Shown: piece by piece, positions 7,270 to 16,442 of the stretch
How the letters are laid out: each line of letters starts with the position of its first letter
Position numbering within the stretch: the stretch's first letter is position 1
From: Vibrio superstes
Lineage (GTDB): Bacteria; Pseudomonadota; Gammaproteobacteria; Enterobacterales; Vibrionaceae
DNA length: 64,000 nucleotides
NCBI RefSeq assembly: GCF_003569005.1
Contig: NZ_BCUR01000004.1
Location: 1,835,111-1,899,110 of the forward strand
Direction: 5' to 3'
Notes under the pieces: generated by a model
Seen by the model: only the letters and a program-made list of their open reading frames with translations
Database searches by the model: none
Told to the model about the DNA's origin: nothing
Translations under genes and position numbers: made by a program

Positions 7270-8496
7270 ATGCCGTTTTCACAGTTATCCCTATGTCCTG
7301 AACTAAGCGATACCCTACAGGCCAATTTTACAGAGCCTACCGAGGTTCAAAGCCAAGCTATTCCTGCAATCCTTGGACGCAAAGATGTGCTCGCTATTGC
7401 TCAAACAGGCAGTGGTAAAACACTGGCTTATGGCCTTGCGATACTCGAACAAGTCAGGCTGCAGCCTTGTAGCACTCAAGCCATCATTCTTGTTCCAACC
7501 AGAGAACTCGCTACTCAGGTGTGCGACACCCTAGAACCGTATGCCAACACCGTCGATATCACCGCGTTATCGTTGTGTGGTGGGATCGATAAAGAGTGGC
7601 AAAAACAGCAGCTGCTCTTAACCCCTGAAATACTGGTTGCGACTCCGGGAAGACTGCTGGATCTGTTAAAAGATCAGTCAATAGACGTCAGCAGACTTAG
7701 CTCGTTCGTGCTTGATGAAGCAGACAGATTACTAGATATGGGCTTTTGGCCTGATATTCAAGAGATTGTTTCTCTTCTTCCGCCAAAGCGTCAAACCTTG
7801 ATGTTCTCAGCTACCTTCTCAGAAAAGCTGGAGATTCAAGCTAAGGGGTTACTGCATTCGCCAAAGCGCATTCAAACCAACGTCGCCAATAGTGTGGTCG
7901 AGGGCATTGAAGAAACATTGTACTTGGTGAACAAGGGCAGCAAAACCAACGCATTGATTGCCCAGCTAAAACAGCATAACTGCTCGCAAGTCCTGGTGTT
8001 TATTGGCGCTAAGGATAACGCGGATGCTTTGTGCAAAAAGCTGACTAAAGCGGGTGTTTCAGTCGCAGCTCTGCATGGTAATAAGTCTCAGCAAGAACGT
8101 GAAGAAACACTAGAGTGGTTTAAACAGCGTAAGGTGAATGTCCTCATTGCGACAGACCTTCTGGCTCGAGGCATCCATGTGCAGAGTCTGCCTGTTGTGA
8201 TTAACTTTGAGCTGCCGTCAAACGCTGAGGTTTATGTGCACCGTGTCGGACGCACGGCGCGCGCAGGTGAACAAGGCGTAGCCATCTCTTTCGTGTGTCA
8301 TGGTGAGACAGAGTACTTAAGTGCTATTCGTCAGCTGACGCTCCGCGAGCTTCCTCTTGAAGAGCTTGAAGGGTTTCCTGTTACAGATAAGCCATCTTCT
8401 GGGCAAAGTAAGCGCGCCCCAAGAGATAAAAAGGCGAATCGTCGCACGAATAGCAAGAAGAGTGTAAAGCAGTTTCAGGGGAAGGCTAAGAGATAA
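7270..8496 (+). CDS. DEAD-box RNA helicase
   Basis: This 408-residue ATP-dependent RNA helicase carries the ordered motifs Q (EPTEVQSQAIP), I (AQTGSGKT), Ia (PTRELA), Ib (TPGR), II (VLDEAD), III (SAT), IV (VLVFIGA), V (ATDLLARGIH) and VI (HRVGRTARAG). A short basic tail (KRAPRDKKANRRTNSKK) probably binds RNA. The start is ATG at 7270, two bases after the DUF1456 stop. It resembles the RhlE-type short DEAD proteins but lacks a feature that would fix one E. coli name, so no symbol is given. Likely roles are ribosome assembly or mRNA turnover. Confidence 0.92.
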   Translation: MPFSQLSLCPELSDTLQANFTEPTEVQSQAIPAILGRKDVLAIAQTGSGKTLAYGLAILEQVRLQPCSTQAIILVPTRELATQVCDTLEPYANTVDITALSLCGGIDKEWQKQQLLLTPEILVATPGRLLDLLKDQSIDVSRLSSFVLDEADRLLDMGFWPDIQEIVSLLPPKRQTLMFSATFSEKLEIQAKGLLHSPKRIQTNVANSVVEGIEETLYLVNKGSKTNALIAQLKQHNCSQVLVFIGAKDNADALCKKLTKAGVSVAALHGNKSQQEREETLEWFKQRKVNVLIATDLLARGIHVQSLPVVINFELPSNAEVYVHRVGRTARAGEQGVAISFVCHGETEYLSAIRQLTLRELPLEELEGFPVTDKPSSGQSKRAPRDKKANRRTNSKKSVKQFQGKAKR

Positions 8497-8548
8497 TCGC
8501 GCCAGTTATTTCGAACTAAAGCTGCATGATTAGTTTAGTCGACATTGT

Positions 8549-8700
8549 GCGCACTAAGATCCCAGATAAGCTCCGCTTTCTGGGATGACGTTTATTACTT
8601 CTCGTGCCTCCAGTTCATGAGATACACTCCTACCGTCATTCCAGCAGTCTTTTAGCTGGAATCTGGAAGCTACATAGCTAAACCCTAGATCCTAGAGTTT
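8549..8700. repeat. Intergenic palindromic repeats (AAGAT-stem-ATGACG type)
   Basis: The 8497-8851 gap holds no gene. It contains a hairpin ATCCCAGA (8559-8566)/TCTGGGAT (8579-8586) flanked by AAG and GACG. A second hairpin ATTCCAGC (8638-8645)/GCTGGAAT (8655-8662) is preceded by CCGTC. This looks like a pair of oppositely oriented copies of a dispersed intergenic repeat. A related copy occurs near 25950. Confidence 0.5.
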
Positions 8701-8793
8701 TACTGCGTAATTTATAGGATGCGGCTGTTGTTTCGGGCTACCACAGTTCAAAAAGGCACAAACCTTACGTCATTCGCACACTCCCATAAACAT

Positions 8794-8828
8794 AAAAAAA
8801 CACCAGTGCATCACACTGGTGTTTTTGT
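8794..8828. terminator. Bidirectional terminator after the fdh operon
   Basis: The stem CACCAGTG (8801-8808)/CACTGGTG (8814-8821), extended by A and T runs on both sides, can end transcription in both directions. It serves the minus-strand fdh operon, whose last gene stops at 8852, and read-through from the helicase side. Confidence 0.8.
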
Positions 8829-8851
8829 TTTTAAGCGTTATACGTTTAGCA

Positions 8852-9280
8852 TCAAGTCTGAGAAAACTGGTGCAGCGATTTTGCTTGAACTACAGGCTTG
8901 TTTTCTTTCAATAAACGCATGCCTCTGAACATACGAACAAACCACACAACAATGGCTATGGCTGATATGACGCCACCCGCAATAGGGATAAAGTGTGCAA
9001 TCTCAACCAATGCACTATTTCGTGCCCAATAATCGTTAATCCCAATAAGCACACCGTTTGAGGTAGCGACCGTCACAATCAGCACCACAAAGAAGGTTAA
9101 AAACAGAAAGAAGCTTCTGATCAGGCTATAGTAATGAGAAATCACTACATCGCTGTCTTCATCCTTATCTAATCGGTACCCTGCATACACAATTGCGATG
9201 ACACCCGACAATAACAAGGTAAGCGGGGTTAGAATACTGCCTATATAGGCATACCAAATGCCTTTGTGATGATCATTCAT
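8852..9280 (-). CDS. Small membrane protein, last gene of the fdh operon
   Basis: This 142-residue protein has four hydrophobic segments (about residues 8-33, 50-75, 90-100 and 100-118). The first begins WYAYIGSILTPLTLLLSGVIAIVYAGYR. I do not recognise a named family beyond a loose resemblance to small multi-helix proteins that share operons with cytochrome b subunits. Its start overlaps the end of the gamma-subunit gene by 8 bp, so translation is coupled. That suggests a role in assembling or anchoring the formate dehydrogenase complex. No heme-ligating histidine pattern is evident. Confidence 0.6.
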   Translation of the reverse strand: MNDHHKGIWYAYIGSILTPLTLLLSGVIAIVYAGYRLDKDEDSDVVISHYYSLIRSFFLFLTFFVVLIVTVATSNGVLIGINDYWARNSALVEIAHFIPIAGGVISAIAIVVWFVRMFRGMRLLKENKPVVQAKSLHQFSQT

Positions 9281-10310
9281 TGCTCACCCCATCCTTTTTG
9301 TTTGCTCCCTTAACTGGAGCATCTTCTAATTGTTCTTTTACCTCTTCATACCAAAGGTCATGGTGCTCTTTCGCCCAGGTTTCGTCTACCTTACCGGTGA
9401 CCATGCCTTCTAGCGCACCTTCCATACCAAACAAGCCGATATAAATATGGAACACAAAGCCACAGATTAAGATGAGTGCTGAGATCATGTGTACTAGGTT
9501 CGCTATCTCCATATCTCGCCTAGTTTGATCGAATATTGGGAAATCTAGGATTACGCCACTGGTTGCGGCTACCGCACCTACTACGATAAGAAGCCAGTAA
9601 ATGATCTTCTCGCCACCGTTTGAGAAACCAGCCGATGGATGTGTGCCCTTGTGCTTGCCCATCATGCCACCCATCTTCATAAACCATTGCATATCAGTCT
9701 TATTGAAGATGGATTTGCGCCACCATTTAAGCAGCATAAAGATAAGCAGAATATAAAAGATTGGGCCTATGTAGTTGTGGTATTGCTTAGCGGTATAAAT
9801 CACTAGCCCCCACAAGTCACTTGGGATAAACGGCTTCAAGAAATGCTTACCGTAAACCAACATCAAACCGCTAAAGGCTAGAGTCAAAAAGGTAAAGGCC
9901 ATGCTCCAGTGAAGCGCCCTATCCATTCGAGACCAGCGATTAAGCCTACGTCCAGTGCGTGGTTTACTCAGCATAAGCGGACCGACAAAGAAATAGGCCA
10001 GTACCACCATCATCAAACTACCAAAGATGGCAACAGCCGCGGCTGGAGACATCCATTTTTCTTTCAAAATAAACCAAGTTTGGCCCGGTACACTGATTAA
10101 CACGCCATGCTCTGGTGATTTTGAGGTTGTTGTACCCTCAACGCCGCCTTTCACATCTCGCCAATAGTCTGCACCAGCCAATTGCACCATTTCTTTTTCT
10201 GCTGCGGTATTCGCCTTTTGCTCTTCTGCGTAGCTTGAAGTGCTCACTAGCATCAAAACACTGGCGAAAACCGTTAACAGCAACAAAGTCCATTGTTTCG
10301 CTAACTGCAT
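9273..10310 (-). CDS. fdhC: Formate dehydrogenase gamma subunit (cytochrome b556)
   Basis: This 345-residue inner-membrane diheme cytochrome b anchors the dehydrogenase and passes electrons to the quinone pool. It has an N-terminal signal (cleaved near SSYAEEQ), a linker, an extra TM near residues 88-110, and then the four-helix b556 core. Candidate heme-ligand histidines lie in LHWSMAF, QYHNYIG and LVHMISALILICGFVFHIYIG. It is longer than E. coli FdnI (217 residues) because of the N-terminal extension, a form common in marine gamma-proteobacteria. It sits 17 bp after the beta-subunit gene. Confidence 0.9.
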   Translation of the reverse strand: MQLAKQWTLLLLTVFASVLMLVSTSSYAEEQKANTAAEKEMVQLAGADYWRDVKGGVEGTTTSKSPEHGVLISVPGQTWFILKEKWMSPAAAVAIFGSLMMVVLAYFFVGPLMLSKPRTGRRLNRWSRMDRALHWSMAFTFLTLAFSGLMLVYGKHFLKPFIPSDLWGLVIYTAKQYHNYIGPIFYILLIFMLLKWWRKSIFNKTDMQWFMKMGGMMGKHKGTHPSAGFSNGGEKIIYWLLIVVGAVAATSGVILDFPIFDQTRRDMEIANLVHMISALILICGFVFHIYIGLFGMEGALEGMVTGKVDETWAKEHHDLWYEEVKEQLEDAPVKGANKKDGVSNE

Positions 10311-10327
10311 CTGATTGCTCCCTCTAG

Positions 10328-10936
10328 CTAGCTTTTGGTCGCATCAAACGCTATATCTTCACCATCGCTCCATCCAGCGCCTTTTGCTCCGCGCTCAACG
10401 ACGCGCTGGCGGAAGATGTCGGAGACCACCTCAGCATCACCTGCAAGCAGAGCCTTGGTAGAACACAGCTCAGCACACATAGGTAGCTTACCCTCTGCAA
10501 TACGGTTAGCGCCGTATTTTGCGCGCTCTTCTTCAGAGCCGTTCTCTGTTTCTGGCCCACCAGCACAGAAGGTACATTTGTCCATCTTACCGCGCTCACC
10601 AAAGGCCGAGGTATGTGGGAATTGCGGTGCGCCAAATGGGCACGCAAATAGACAGTAGCCACAACCAATACAAAGGTCTTTATTGTGCAGCACAATGCCA
10701 TCTTCAGTGTACTCAAAGCAGTCTGCAGGACATACCGCCATACACGGCGCATCGGTACAGTGCATACACGCTACAGAGATTGAGCTTTCACCCGGTTCAC
10801 CGTCGTTCAGTGTTACTACGCGGCGACGTTGAATACCCCATTCCAAGGCATCATCGTTTTCGTTCTTACATGCAGTGACACAACCGTTACATTCGATACA
10901 ACGCTTGGTATCACATAGAAATTTCATTCTAGCCAT
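10328..10936 (-). CDS. fdhB: Formate dehydrogenase beta subunit (four [4Fe-4S], FDH3B type)
   Basis: This 202-residue electron-transfer subunit has four cysteine clusters: CDTKRCIECNGCVTAC, CMHCTDAPCMAVCPADC, CIGCGYCLFACP, and CTFC with a later CAELC. It wires electrons from the alpha-subunit active site to the cytochrome b subunit. It is shorter than E. coli FdnH and lacks a C-terminal TM, as in the FDH3B family. It lies 13 bp after the alpha-subunit gene in the same operon. Confidence 0.92.
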   Translation of the reverse strand: MARMKFLCDTKRCIECNGCVTACKNENDDALEWGIQRRRVVTLNDGEPGESSISVACMHCTDAPCMAVCPADCFEYTEDGIVLHNKDLCIGCGYCLFACPFGAPQFPHTSAFGERGKMDKCTFCAGGPETENGSEEERAKYGANRIAEGKLPMCAELCSTKALLAGDAEVVSDIFRQRVVERGAKGAGWSDGEDIAFDATKS

Positions 10937-10949
10937 AATTTAGGTTTCC

Positions 10950-13805
10950 TTACGCTTTTCGAATATTACACAGAGTTACTTTGGTTTCTTGCATCTGAGT
11001 AACTGGGTCATAACCATAGGTGATTGCAGTGTTTGCTGCTTCACCTATCACATAAGGAACTGTGCCTTCTGGGTAACGTTCGGTAAGGTCTTCACCTTGG
11101 AACTTACCACCGAAGTGGAATGGCATAAACGCAAGCCCTGGAGTGACTCGTCTGGTCACCATAGCTTTCACATGCACTTTACCTTTCTCGGCACCCTCTA
11201 CCCACACCATGTCACCATCTCTGATGCCGAGGTCATTCGCGTCTTTAGGGTTCACCTCAACAAACATTTCTTGTTGAAGCTCAGCTAGCCAAGGGCTAGA
11301 ACGTGTTTCTTCACCACCACCTTCGTACTCAACCAAACGGCCTGAAGTAAGAACAATGGGGTACTCTTTCGATTTGTCGACATCCTGAATACTCTTATAC
11401 AGCGTCGGTAGTCGATAGATAGACTCACTGTCATCCCAAGTAGGATAATCCTTCACAAGATCTCGGCGTGCTGTGTATAACGGCTCTCTATGCAATGGCA
11501 CTCTGTCAGGGAATGTCCATACAATGGCACGAGCTTTAGCGTTACCAAACGGGATACAGCCGTGCTTGATGGCGACACGCTGAATACCACCTGACAAATC
11601 TGTTTTCCAGTTTTTACCCTCTGCAGCTGCTTTTTCTTCTGCGGTCAGGTCATCCCACCAGCCTAAGCTTTTTAGTAGCTTATCGCTAAACTCAGGGAAG
11701 CCATCTTGCAGCTCACAATCTTTCGAGTAGCTGTCTTCTGCCAGAAGGTTTTCACCCTCAAACTCAACGCCGAAGCGCGCACGGAAGTTACCTCCGCCTT
11801 CAGCAACAGGCTTAGATGTGTCATAAAGAATATGAGTACCTGGGTGCTTCATGTCTGCGGTGCCCCAACAAGGCCAAGGCAGTCCATAGGTTTCTCCGTT
11901 TGCAGGCCCACCTTCGGCGGCCAGCGTGGTTTTATGGAAGGTATGCCAGTTTTGTTGGTGCTCTTTAAGGCGCTCAGGGCTTTGACCTGTATAACCAATC
12001 GTCCACATACCCTTGTTAAATTCGCGAGTAATGTCTTCAATGGACGGCTCGTTACCCTCAACTGCAATATTTTTGAACAGCTGTTCTGAATAACCTAGCT
12101 TCTTCGTCAACAAGTACATGATTTCGTGGTCAGGCTTCGACTCAAACAAAGGCTCAACGACTTTATCACGCCATTGCAGTGAACGGTTTGATGCGGTCAC
12201 AGAACCATGAGTTTCAAACTGAGTAGTGGCAGGTAACAGATACACGCCGTCAGTGCGGTCATTCATAACACCAGCAACAGTTGGGTATGGGTCAACAATC
12301 ACCATCATATCCAGCTTTTTCATTGCTGTGCGCATTTCAGGGCCACGAGTCTGCGAGTTAACCGCATGCCCCCAGTAGAACATGGCGCGAATATTATCGT
12401 TCTGCTCAATGTTCTCTTTGTTTTCCAATACACCATCTATCCAACGAGAAACAGGGATACCCATGTTGTTCATTGGTAGCTTGCCACGGTATTTATTCTG
12501 GTCGAAACGCTCTTGTACCCAGGTGTAGTCGAGATCCCACACCTTAGCCCAATGCTTCCACGAGCCAGGTGCCAAACCGTAGTAGCCTGGAAGTGTGTGT
12601 GATAGCACGCCAAGGTCGGTTGCGCCTTGCACGTTATCGTGACCACGGAAGATGTTTGCACCGCCGCCTGATTTACCCATGTTACCTAATGCAAGCTCTA
12701 GAACGCAGTAAGCACGAGTGTTGTTGTTACCTGTGGTGTGCTGAGTCCCCCCCATACACCAAACAATACAGCCTGGGCGGTTGTCCGCTAAGATCTTCGC
12801 GGTTTTGTACATTTGCTCTTCAGAAGCACCAGTCACACGCTCAACGTTGTCAGGGGTCCAGTTCGCCACTTCTTTGCGAATTTCCTCCATGCCAAACACA
12901 CGTTGGCGGATGAATTCTTGGTCTTCCCATTTGTTTTGGAAGATATGCCACAGCAAGCCCCAAATAAAGGCAACGTCAGTACCCGGGCGAAGTGAGATAT
13001 AGTGATTAGCTTTCGCGGCAGTACGTGTACGCCTTGGGTCGGCAACCACGATCTGGCAGTTGTTTTTCTCTTTTGCTATCAAGATATGCTGCATGGCAAC
13101 AGGGTGCGCCTCTGCAGGGTTTGAGCCTATAAATAGCATCGACTTACAGTTGTGCATATCGTTGAAAGAGTTGGTCATTGCACCATAACCCCAGGTATTG
13201 GCTACCCCAGATACTGTGGTGGAGTGACAGATACGTGCTTGGTGATCAACGTTGTTGGTTCCCCACAGCGACGCCATCTTTCTAAACATGTAGGCTTGTT
13301 CGTTGTTGTGTTTCGCACTACCTAGCCAATACACCGAATCTGGGCCTGATTCTTTGCGAATCTGTAGCGCTTTGTCGCCAATCTCGTTGATGGCTTCGTC
13401 CCAGCTCATTTTTTTCCATTTACCACCCTCAAGTTTCATTGGGTACTTGAGGCGTTTTTCACCGCGACCGTGCTCGCGGAGCGCAGCCCCTTTGGCGCAG
13501 TGCCCACCAAGGTTAAATGGATGATCGAACGCAGGTTCTTGTCCTGTCCATACACCATTTTTCACTTCGGCATAGATACCACAGCCAACAGAGCAGTGAG
13601 AACAGATGGTACGCTTGATTTCGACGTTAACGTCTTTATTTTCGGTGTTGGCTTGTGCTTTTTTCATCATACCGGGAGCAAAGATCCCCGCTCCCACCAC
13701 TGCACCACTAGCGGCCAGAGATGAGTTTTTCATGAAGGTACGGCGGCTAACACCGAACTTTTGATTAGGATTTGAGGTGCTGTCAGAGCGCTTAGTTAGT
13801 TTCAT
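10950..13805 (-). CDS. fdhA: Formate dehydrogenase alpha subunit (Mo/W-bisMGD, Cys-containing, Tat-exported)
   Basis: This 951-residue catalytic subunit oxidises formate to CO2 in the periplasm. A Tat signal (SRRTFMKN at 20-27, hydrophobic run, KKAQA near 48-52) leads the protein. The N-terminal [4Fe-4S] ligands are C68, C71, C75 and C103. The metal ligand is cysteine 193 in ARICHSTT, where E. coli FdnG and FdhF have selenocysteine, so no Sec decoding is needed. The C-terminal molydopterin-binding domain has VLTSGRLVEYEGGGEETRSSP. It starts 12 bp after the small Tat-protein gene. With a tungstate importer opposite, the metal may be W rather than Mo; sequence alone cannot decide. Confidence 0.95.
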   Translation of the reverse strand: MKLTKRSDSTSNPNQKFGVSRRTFMKNSSLAASGAVVGAGIFAPGMMKKAQANTENKDVNVEIKRTICSHCSVGCGIYAEVKNGVWTGQEPAFDHPFNLGGHCAKGAALREHGRGEKRLKYPMKLEGGKWKKMSWDEAINEIGDKALQIRKESGPDSVYWLGSAKHNNEQAYMFRKMASLWGTNNVDHQARICHSTTVSGVANTWGYGAMTNSFNDMHNCKSMLFIGSNPAEAHPVAMQHILIAKEKNNCQIVVADPRRTRTAAKANHYISLRPGTDVAFIWGLLWHIFQNKWEDQEFIRQRVFGMEEIRKEVANWTPDNVERVTGASEEQMYKTAKILADNRPGCIVWCMGGTQHTTGNNNTRAYCVLELALGNMGKSGGGANIFRGHDNVQGATDLGVLSHTLPGYYGLAPGSWKHWAKVWDLDYTWVQERFDQNKYRGKLPMNNMGIPVSRWIDGVLENKENIEQNDNIRAMFYWGHAVNSQTRGPEMRTAMKKLDMMVIVDPYPTVAGVMNDRTDGVYLLPATTQFETHGSVTASNRSLQWRDKVVEPLFESKPDHEIMYLLTKKLGYSEQLFKNIAVEGNEPSIEDITREFNKGMWTIGYTGQSPERLKEHQQNWHTFHKTTLAAEGGPANGETYGLPWPCWGTADMKHPGTHILYDTSKPVAEGGGNFRARFGVEFEGENLLAEDSYSKDCELQDGFPEFSDKLLKSLGWWDDLTAEEKAAAEGKNWKTDLSGGIQRVAIKHGCIPFGNAKARAIVWTFPDRVPLHREPLYTARRDLVKDYPTWDDSESIYRLPTLYKSIQDVDKSKEYPIVLTSGRLVEYEGGGEETRSSPWLAELQQEMFVEVNPKDANDLGIRDGDMVWVEGAEKGKVHVKAMVTRRVTPGLAFMPFHFGGKFQGEDLTERYPEGTVPYVIGEAANTAITYGYDPVTQMQETKVTLCNIRKA

Positions 13806-13817
13806 AGTCTTAGGCTC

Positions 13818-14018
13818 CTAGAGTGAATCATAATAGTCGCGAATGTGCTGGGTTTCTTTGTACCCCTGCTCATCTTTCGATTGTTCGTTATTCACATCAA
13901 TCGGCTTCGCCTGAGCTGTTGTTGTCGCTGTGCTAAGTACTGCCCCTGCAACAACGCCGCCTCCCAAAGCCTTTAACGCTTTACGACGATGACTATCAAT
14001 TTCTTTGTTGTTTTTCAT
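13818..14018 (-). CDS. Small twin-arginine protein of the formate dehydrogenase region
   Basis: This 66-residue protein is mostly a Tat-like signal: HRRKALKALGGGVVAGAVL, a hydrophobic stretch and an AQAKP cleavage-like site. A short acidic tail follows. It matches the small 'formate dehydrogenase region TAT target' family always found just before the alpha subunit. It lies between the TorD chaperone and fdhA with gaps of 15 and 12 bp. Its job is unknown; a part in maturation or export of the complex is inferred from constant gene neighbourhood. Confidence 0.85.
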   Translation of the reverse strand: MKNNKEIDSHRRKALKALGGGVVAGAVLSTATTTAQAKPIDVNNEQSKDEQGYKETQHIRDYYDSL

Positions 14019-14033
14019 GACTCCATCCTCAAC

Positions 14034-14633
14034 CTAATCCAGTTCACTTGAACGAACAGCAATGCTCTGCTCACTCAATGCTACGGCTTCCAGCTCCAAA
14101 AAGGAGGCAAGAAGACTTGCTACAACCACGTAAAACCCAGCCGCGTTCGCGTTCTGGATTTGCTTAACTAAATCTTTATACCAAGTGCCAATGTGGCGAT
14201 TAAAAAACACCCCTTGTTGCGGAGAGTTCTCTTCTACCAGCATGGCCATCACCTCGCATATGGCTGCAATGTGATCCTCTGGCTCTTTCACGCTGTCATT
14301 TCTCTCAAAACCCAGCGCGGTAAGATCTTGCCTTAGGGCTATTAAGGGTTTTTCCATCAAGGCGCCACTGAGATGCCAAGAAGCGAAGGGCATGACCTCT
14401 CCTCTTCCAACCCCTATAAATAAATCTTGGTATTCTTCTTCTAATTCTTGTTGCGTCGCTTGGCTTGCAGCTTGCTTCAGTGCCTGCCAATCGGCGCTCA
14501 TTTGACTGTTGCTGTCTTCCGTTTCTATATCAGCTAACCACTTAAGCAAATCGCTGTTTGGGGGCTGTCTGAACAAGGTAGCAAGTAACAAATAAATATC
14601 GGCGCGCGGTGCCTGTAGTGCTTCTTGATTCAT
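14034..14633 (-). CDS. TorD/DmsD-type chaperone for formate dehydrogenase
   Basis: This all-helical cytoplasmic protein of 199 residues belongs to the TorD family. Members bind Tat signals and assist cofactor insertion into molybdoenzymes before export. Family features include RADIYLLLATLFRQPP near the start, LEEEYQDLFIGVGRGEVMPFASWHLSG in the middle, and the E..DHIAAICEVMAMLVEE helix (EPEDHI variant of the conserved E/DH motif). It lies 15 bp before the small Tat-protein gene. The likely client is the FdhA precursor encoded downstream. Confidence 0.88.
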   Translation of the reverse strand: MNQEALQAPRADIYLLLATLFRQPPNSDLLKWLADIETEDSNSQMSADWQALKQAASQATQQELEEEYQDLFIGVGRGEVMPFASWHLSGALMEKPLIALRQDLTALGFERNDSVKEPEDHIAAICEVMAMLVEENSPQQGVFFNRHIGTWYKDLVKQIQNANAAGFYVVVASLLASFLELEAVALSEQSIAVRSSELD

Positions 14634-14641
14634 GCTTACCC

Positions 14642-16318
14642 CTAATATTTTAGCTGTTTTGTAGGATCTTTCGCCATTTCTTCAAAAACATCCGCAACTC
14701 GGCAGTCTTCACACATGGCAATTCGGCGGATCGCATTGTCATCCGAGAAGTGAGAATGCCCCTTTAATTTCCCTTGAAGCATGGTAATCATTGACTTTGG
14801 AGCGAATGGTTTTTGACAACGCAAGCAGAGCGCAGGCTCATCCTTGTGTAATACGGTGACATTGGTGCGTTGCTCCTGATCCCAGTTCATTCTAGGAGTC
14901 AAGGCAAGTGCATCCTCAGGACATGCTCCCTCACACAAACCGCACTGAACACAATCTTGCTCGATAAAATTGAGTAAAGGCAGCTTGCCTTCGTTATGGA
15001 TAGCCGTGGTTGGGCAAACCGCAACACACGCCATACACAAGGTGCACTTATCTGTATCGCACTCAACTGTGCCATAAGGCGCTCCTGCTGGAAGTGCGAC
15101 TTGCTGCTGAAGTGGCGAGAAAGATTTCGCCAATCCATCTAATGCTTGAAAAAGTCTTGAGCGCTTATCGCCCTCAAGCTCGCCAACAGAAATACCTAAA
15201 GGTTGTTCAATCAAGGTAGGTGCCTGACGTCTCAAATCTTCTAGGTACAAGATATCAACGCAACCGGCGTTAATACCCAGTTGTCTAAGCAGAGTTTGAG
15301 CCACTGTCACTTCTTCACCTAGCACTCGAATAATAGTGGCTGGCATTCGGCGACTGGCCGCGAACAATACCTGAGTGGCGCCATTAGAAAGAGCTGCGAA
15401 CCACGTATCTATACCGACAGAAGGGAGCTCATTCACCACAATAGGGATGACGTTGTCAGGCAGTGCTCTAAGCGCCATTAGGTTATAAGTTTCATGTTCT
15501 TCACTGCAGAACAGGATAATAGGCGACTTGCCACCTTGCTGATGATAGTTCTGTAACGTTCGCTCTATGTAGCCCTGAGTTTCCTGAGGATACGGAAGTG
15601 CGTATTCAATCGCGCCGGTGGGACAAGAGGTAGCACAGGTTCCAACCCCTTGGCAGAGGTATGGGTTGATCTCTATTCTATGCCCAATCTCATCGCTTCC
15701 CTCGCTGGTCAAAGCACCAGCAGGACAGGACAAGATACAGCGTTCGCACCCTTTAACACCGCGTGAGCTGTGCGCACACTTATCGGTATCTAAACGGAAA
15801 AATTTAGGCTTATCAAAGGTGCCAACCAAAGCATTGATTTCTTCTATGGCATCTTCAAGTTTGGGATAGCCTCTTCCCACAGGGAAATAACCCACAGGAG
15901 GCACTTCATTATCAATCAGTGCTTGCGGACTCAAATCTAAAATCAGGTCAAAGTACTGCTGCCCAATAGCAACGGGGGCGAGATCTATTTCAGATAGTGA
16001 ATCGGGTTGTGATAGGTAAATTGAAAAGCGCCCCATATACCCGCTAAGAGAAGCTGACGAGAAGTAATAAGGGGTTATGCCACCTTGCACAGGTGAGTTT
16101 GCTGGGGTGGCGAAGGTCACCGAACTTAACCCAGAAAATTGCAGCTGAAGTGATTCAAGATCTTCAACTGCCGCAATAACCAATAAGGCACCGTGACTTT
16201 CATAACTAACGGTGGGTGGAATAAGGTTTGAGAGCTCTAACGTGTTGTTAAAGGCGTAGTTTCGCGCTTGGCCATTGCTTGAGGTCGATTGAGCCAAAAA
16301 TTCCTTTAGCATTCGCAT
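14642..16318 (-). CDS. Multi-cluster [4Fe-4S] ferredoxin-like protein of the fdh locus
   Basis: This cytoplasmic iron-sulfur protein of 558 residues has two pairs of [4Fe-4S] motifs: C181/C191/C194/C198 with C222/C228/C232, and C425/C428/C431/C435 with C456/C459/C462/C466. A central segment (about 265-360, ILFCSEEHETYNLMALRALP ending in AGCVDILYLE) resembles the MvhD/FlpD-type electron-transfer domain. C-terminal CxxC pairs (C498/C501, C536/C539) look zinc-like. A second ATG two codons in has better spacing to the CACAGG ribosome site. It is 8 bp from the chaperone gene. Its exact role in formate metabolism is unproven; cytoplasmic electron supply for maturation is one possibility. Confidence 0.8.
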   Translation of the reverse strand: MRMLKEFLAQSTSSNGQARNYAFNNTLELSNLIPPTVSYESHGALLVIAAVEDLESLQLQFSGLSSVTFATPANSPVQGGITPYYFSSASLSGYMGRFSIYLSQPDSLSEIDLAPVAIGQQYFDLILDLSPQALIDNEVPPVGYFPVGRGYPKLEDAIEEINALVGTFDKPKFFRLDTDKCAHSSRGVKGCERCILSCPAGALTSEGSDEIGHRIEINPYLCQGVGTCATSCPTGAIEYALPYPQETQGYIERTLQNYHQQGGKSPIILFCSEEHETYNLMALRALPDNVIPIVVNELPSVGIDTWFAALSNGATQVLFAASRRMPATIIRVLGEEVTVAQTLLRQLGINAGCVDILYLEDLRRQAPTLIEQPLGISVGELEGDKRSRLFQALDGLAKSFSPLQQQVALPAGAPYGTVECDTDKCTLCMACVAVCPTTAIHNEGKLPLLNFIEQDCVQCGLCEGACPEDALALTPRMNWDQEQRTNVTVLHKDEPALCLRCQKPFAPKSMITMLQGKLKGHSHFSDDNAIRRIAMCEDCRVADVFEEMAKDPTKQLKY

Positions 16319-16442
16319 CCTGTGAGTTAGTGAATAAGCTCAGCTTACTGTTGTGAATAGTTTGCTTAAGGATTGCAGATAATTTGTAGAATCATATTAA
16401 ACCCATAGAAATTTTGAGGCATTACGCAGGAAAATTTATTAA

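Noticed and set aside
8719..8928. 69-codon plus-strand ORF after the helicase
   Set aside because: It reads straight through the 8794-8828 terminator and into the antisense of the small fdh membrane-protein gene.
13223..13231. Selenocysteine codon in the formate dehydrogenase alpha subunit
   Set aside because: The active-site position is an ordinary Cys codon; the frame has no internal TGA.
14899..15138. ORFs in other frames of the fdh iron-sulfur gene
   Set aside because: Long antisense and offset frames here and across fdhA and the PFOR-like gene follow from codon composition of the real genes.
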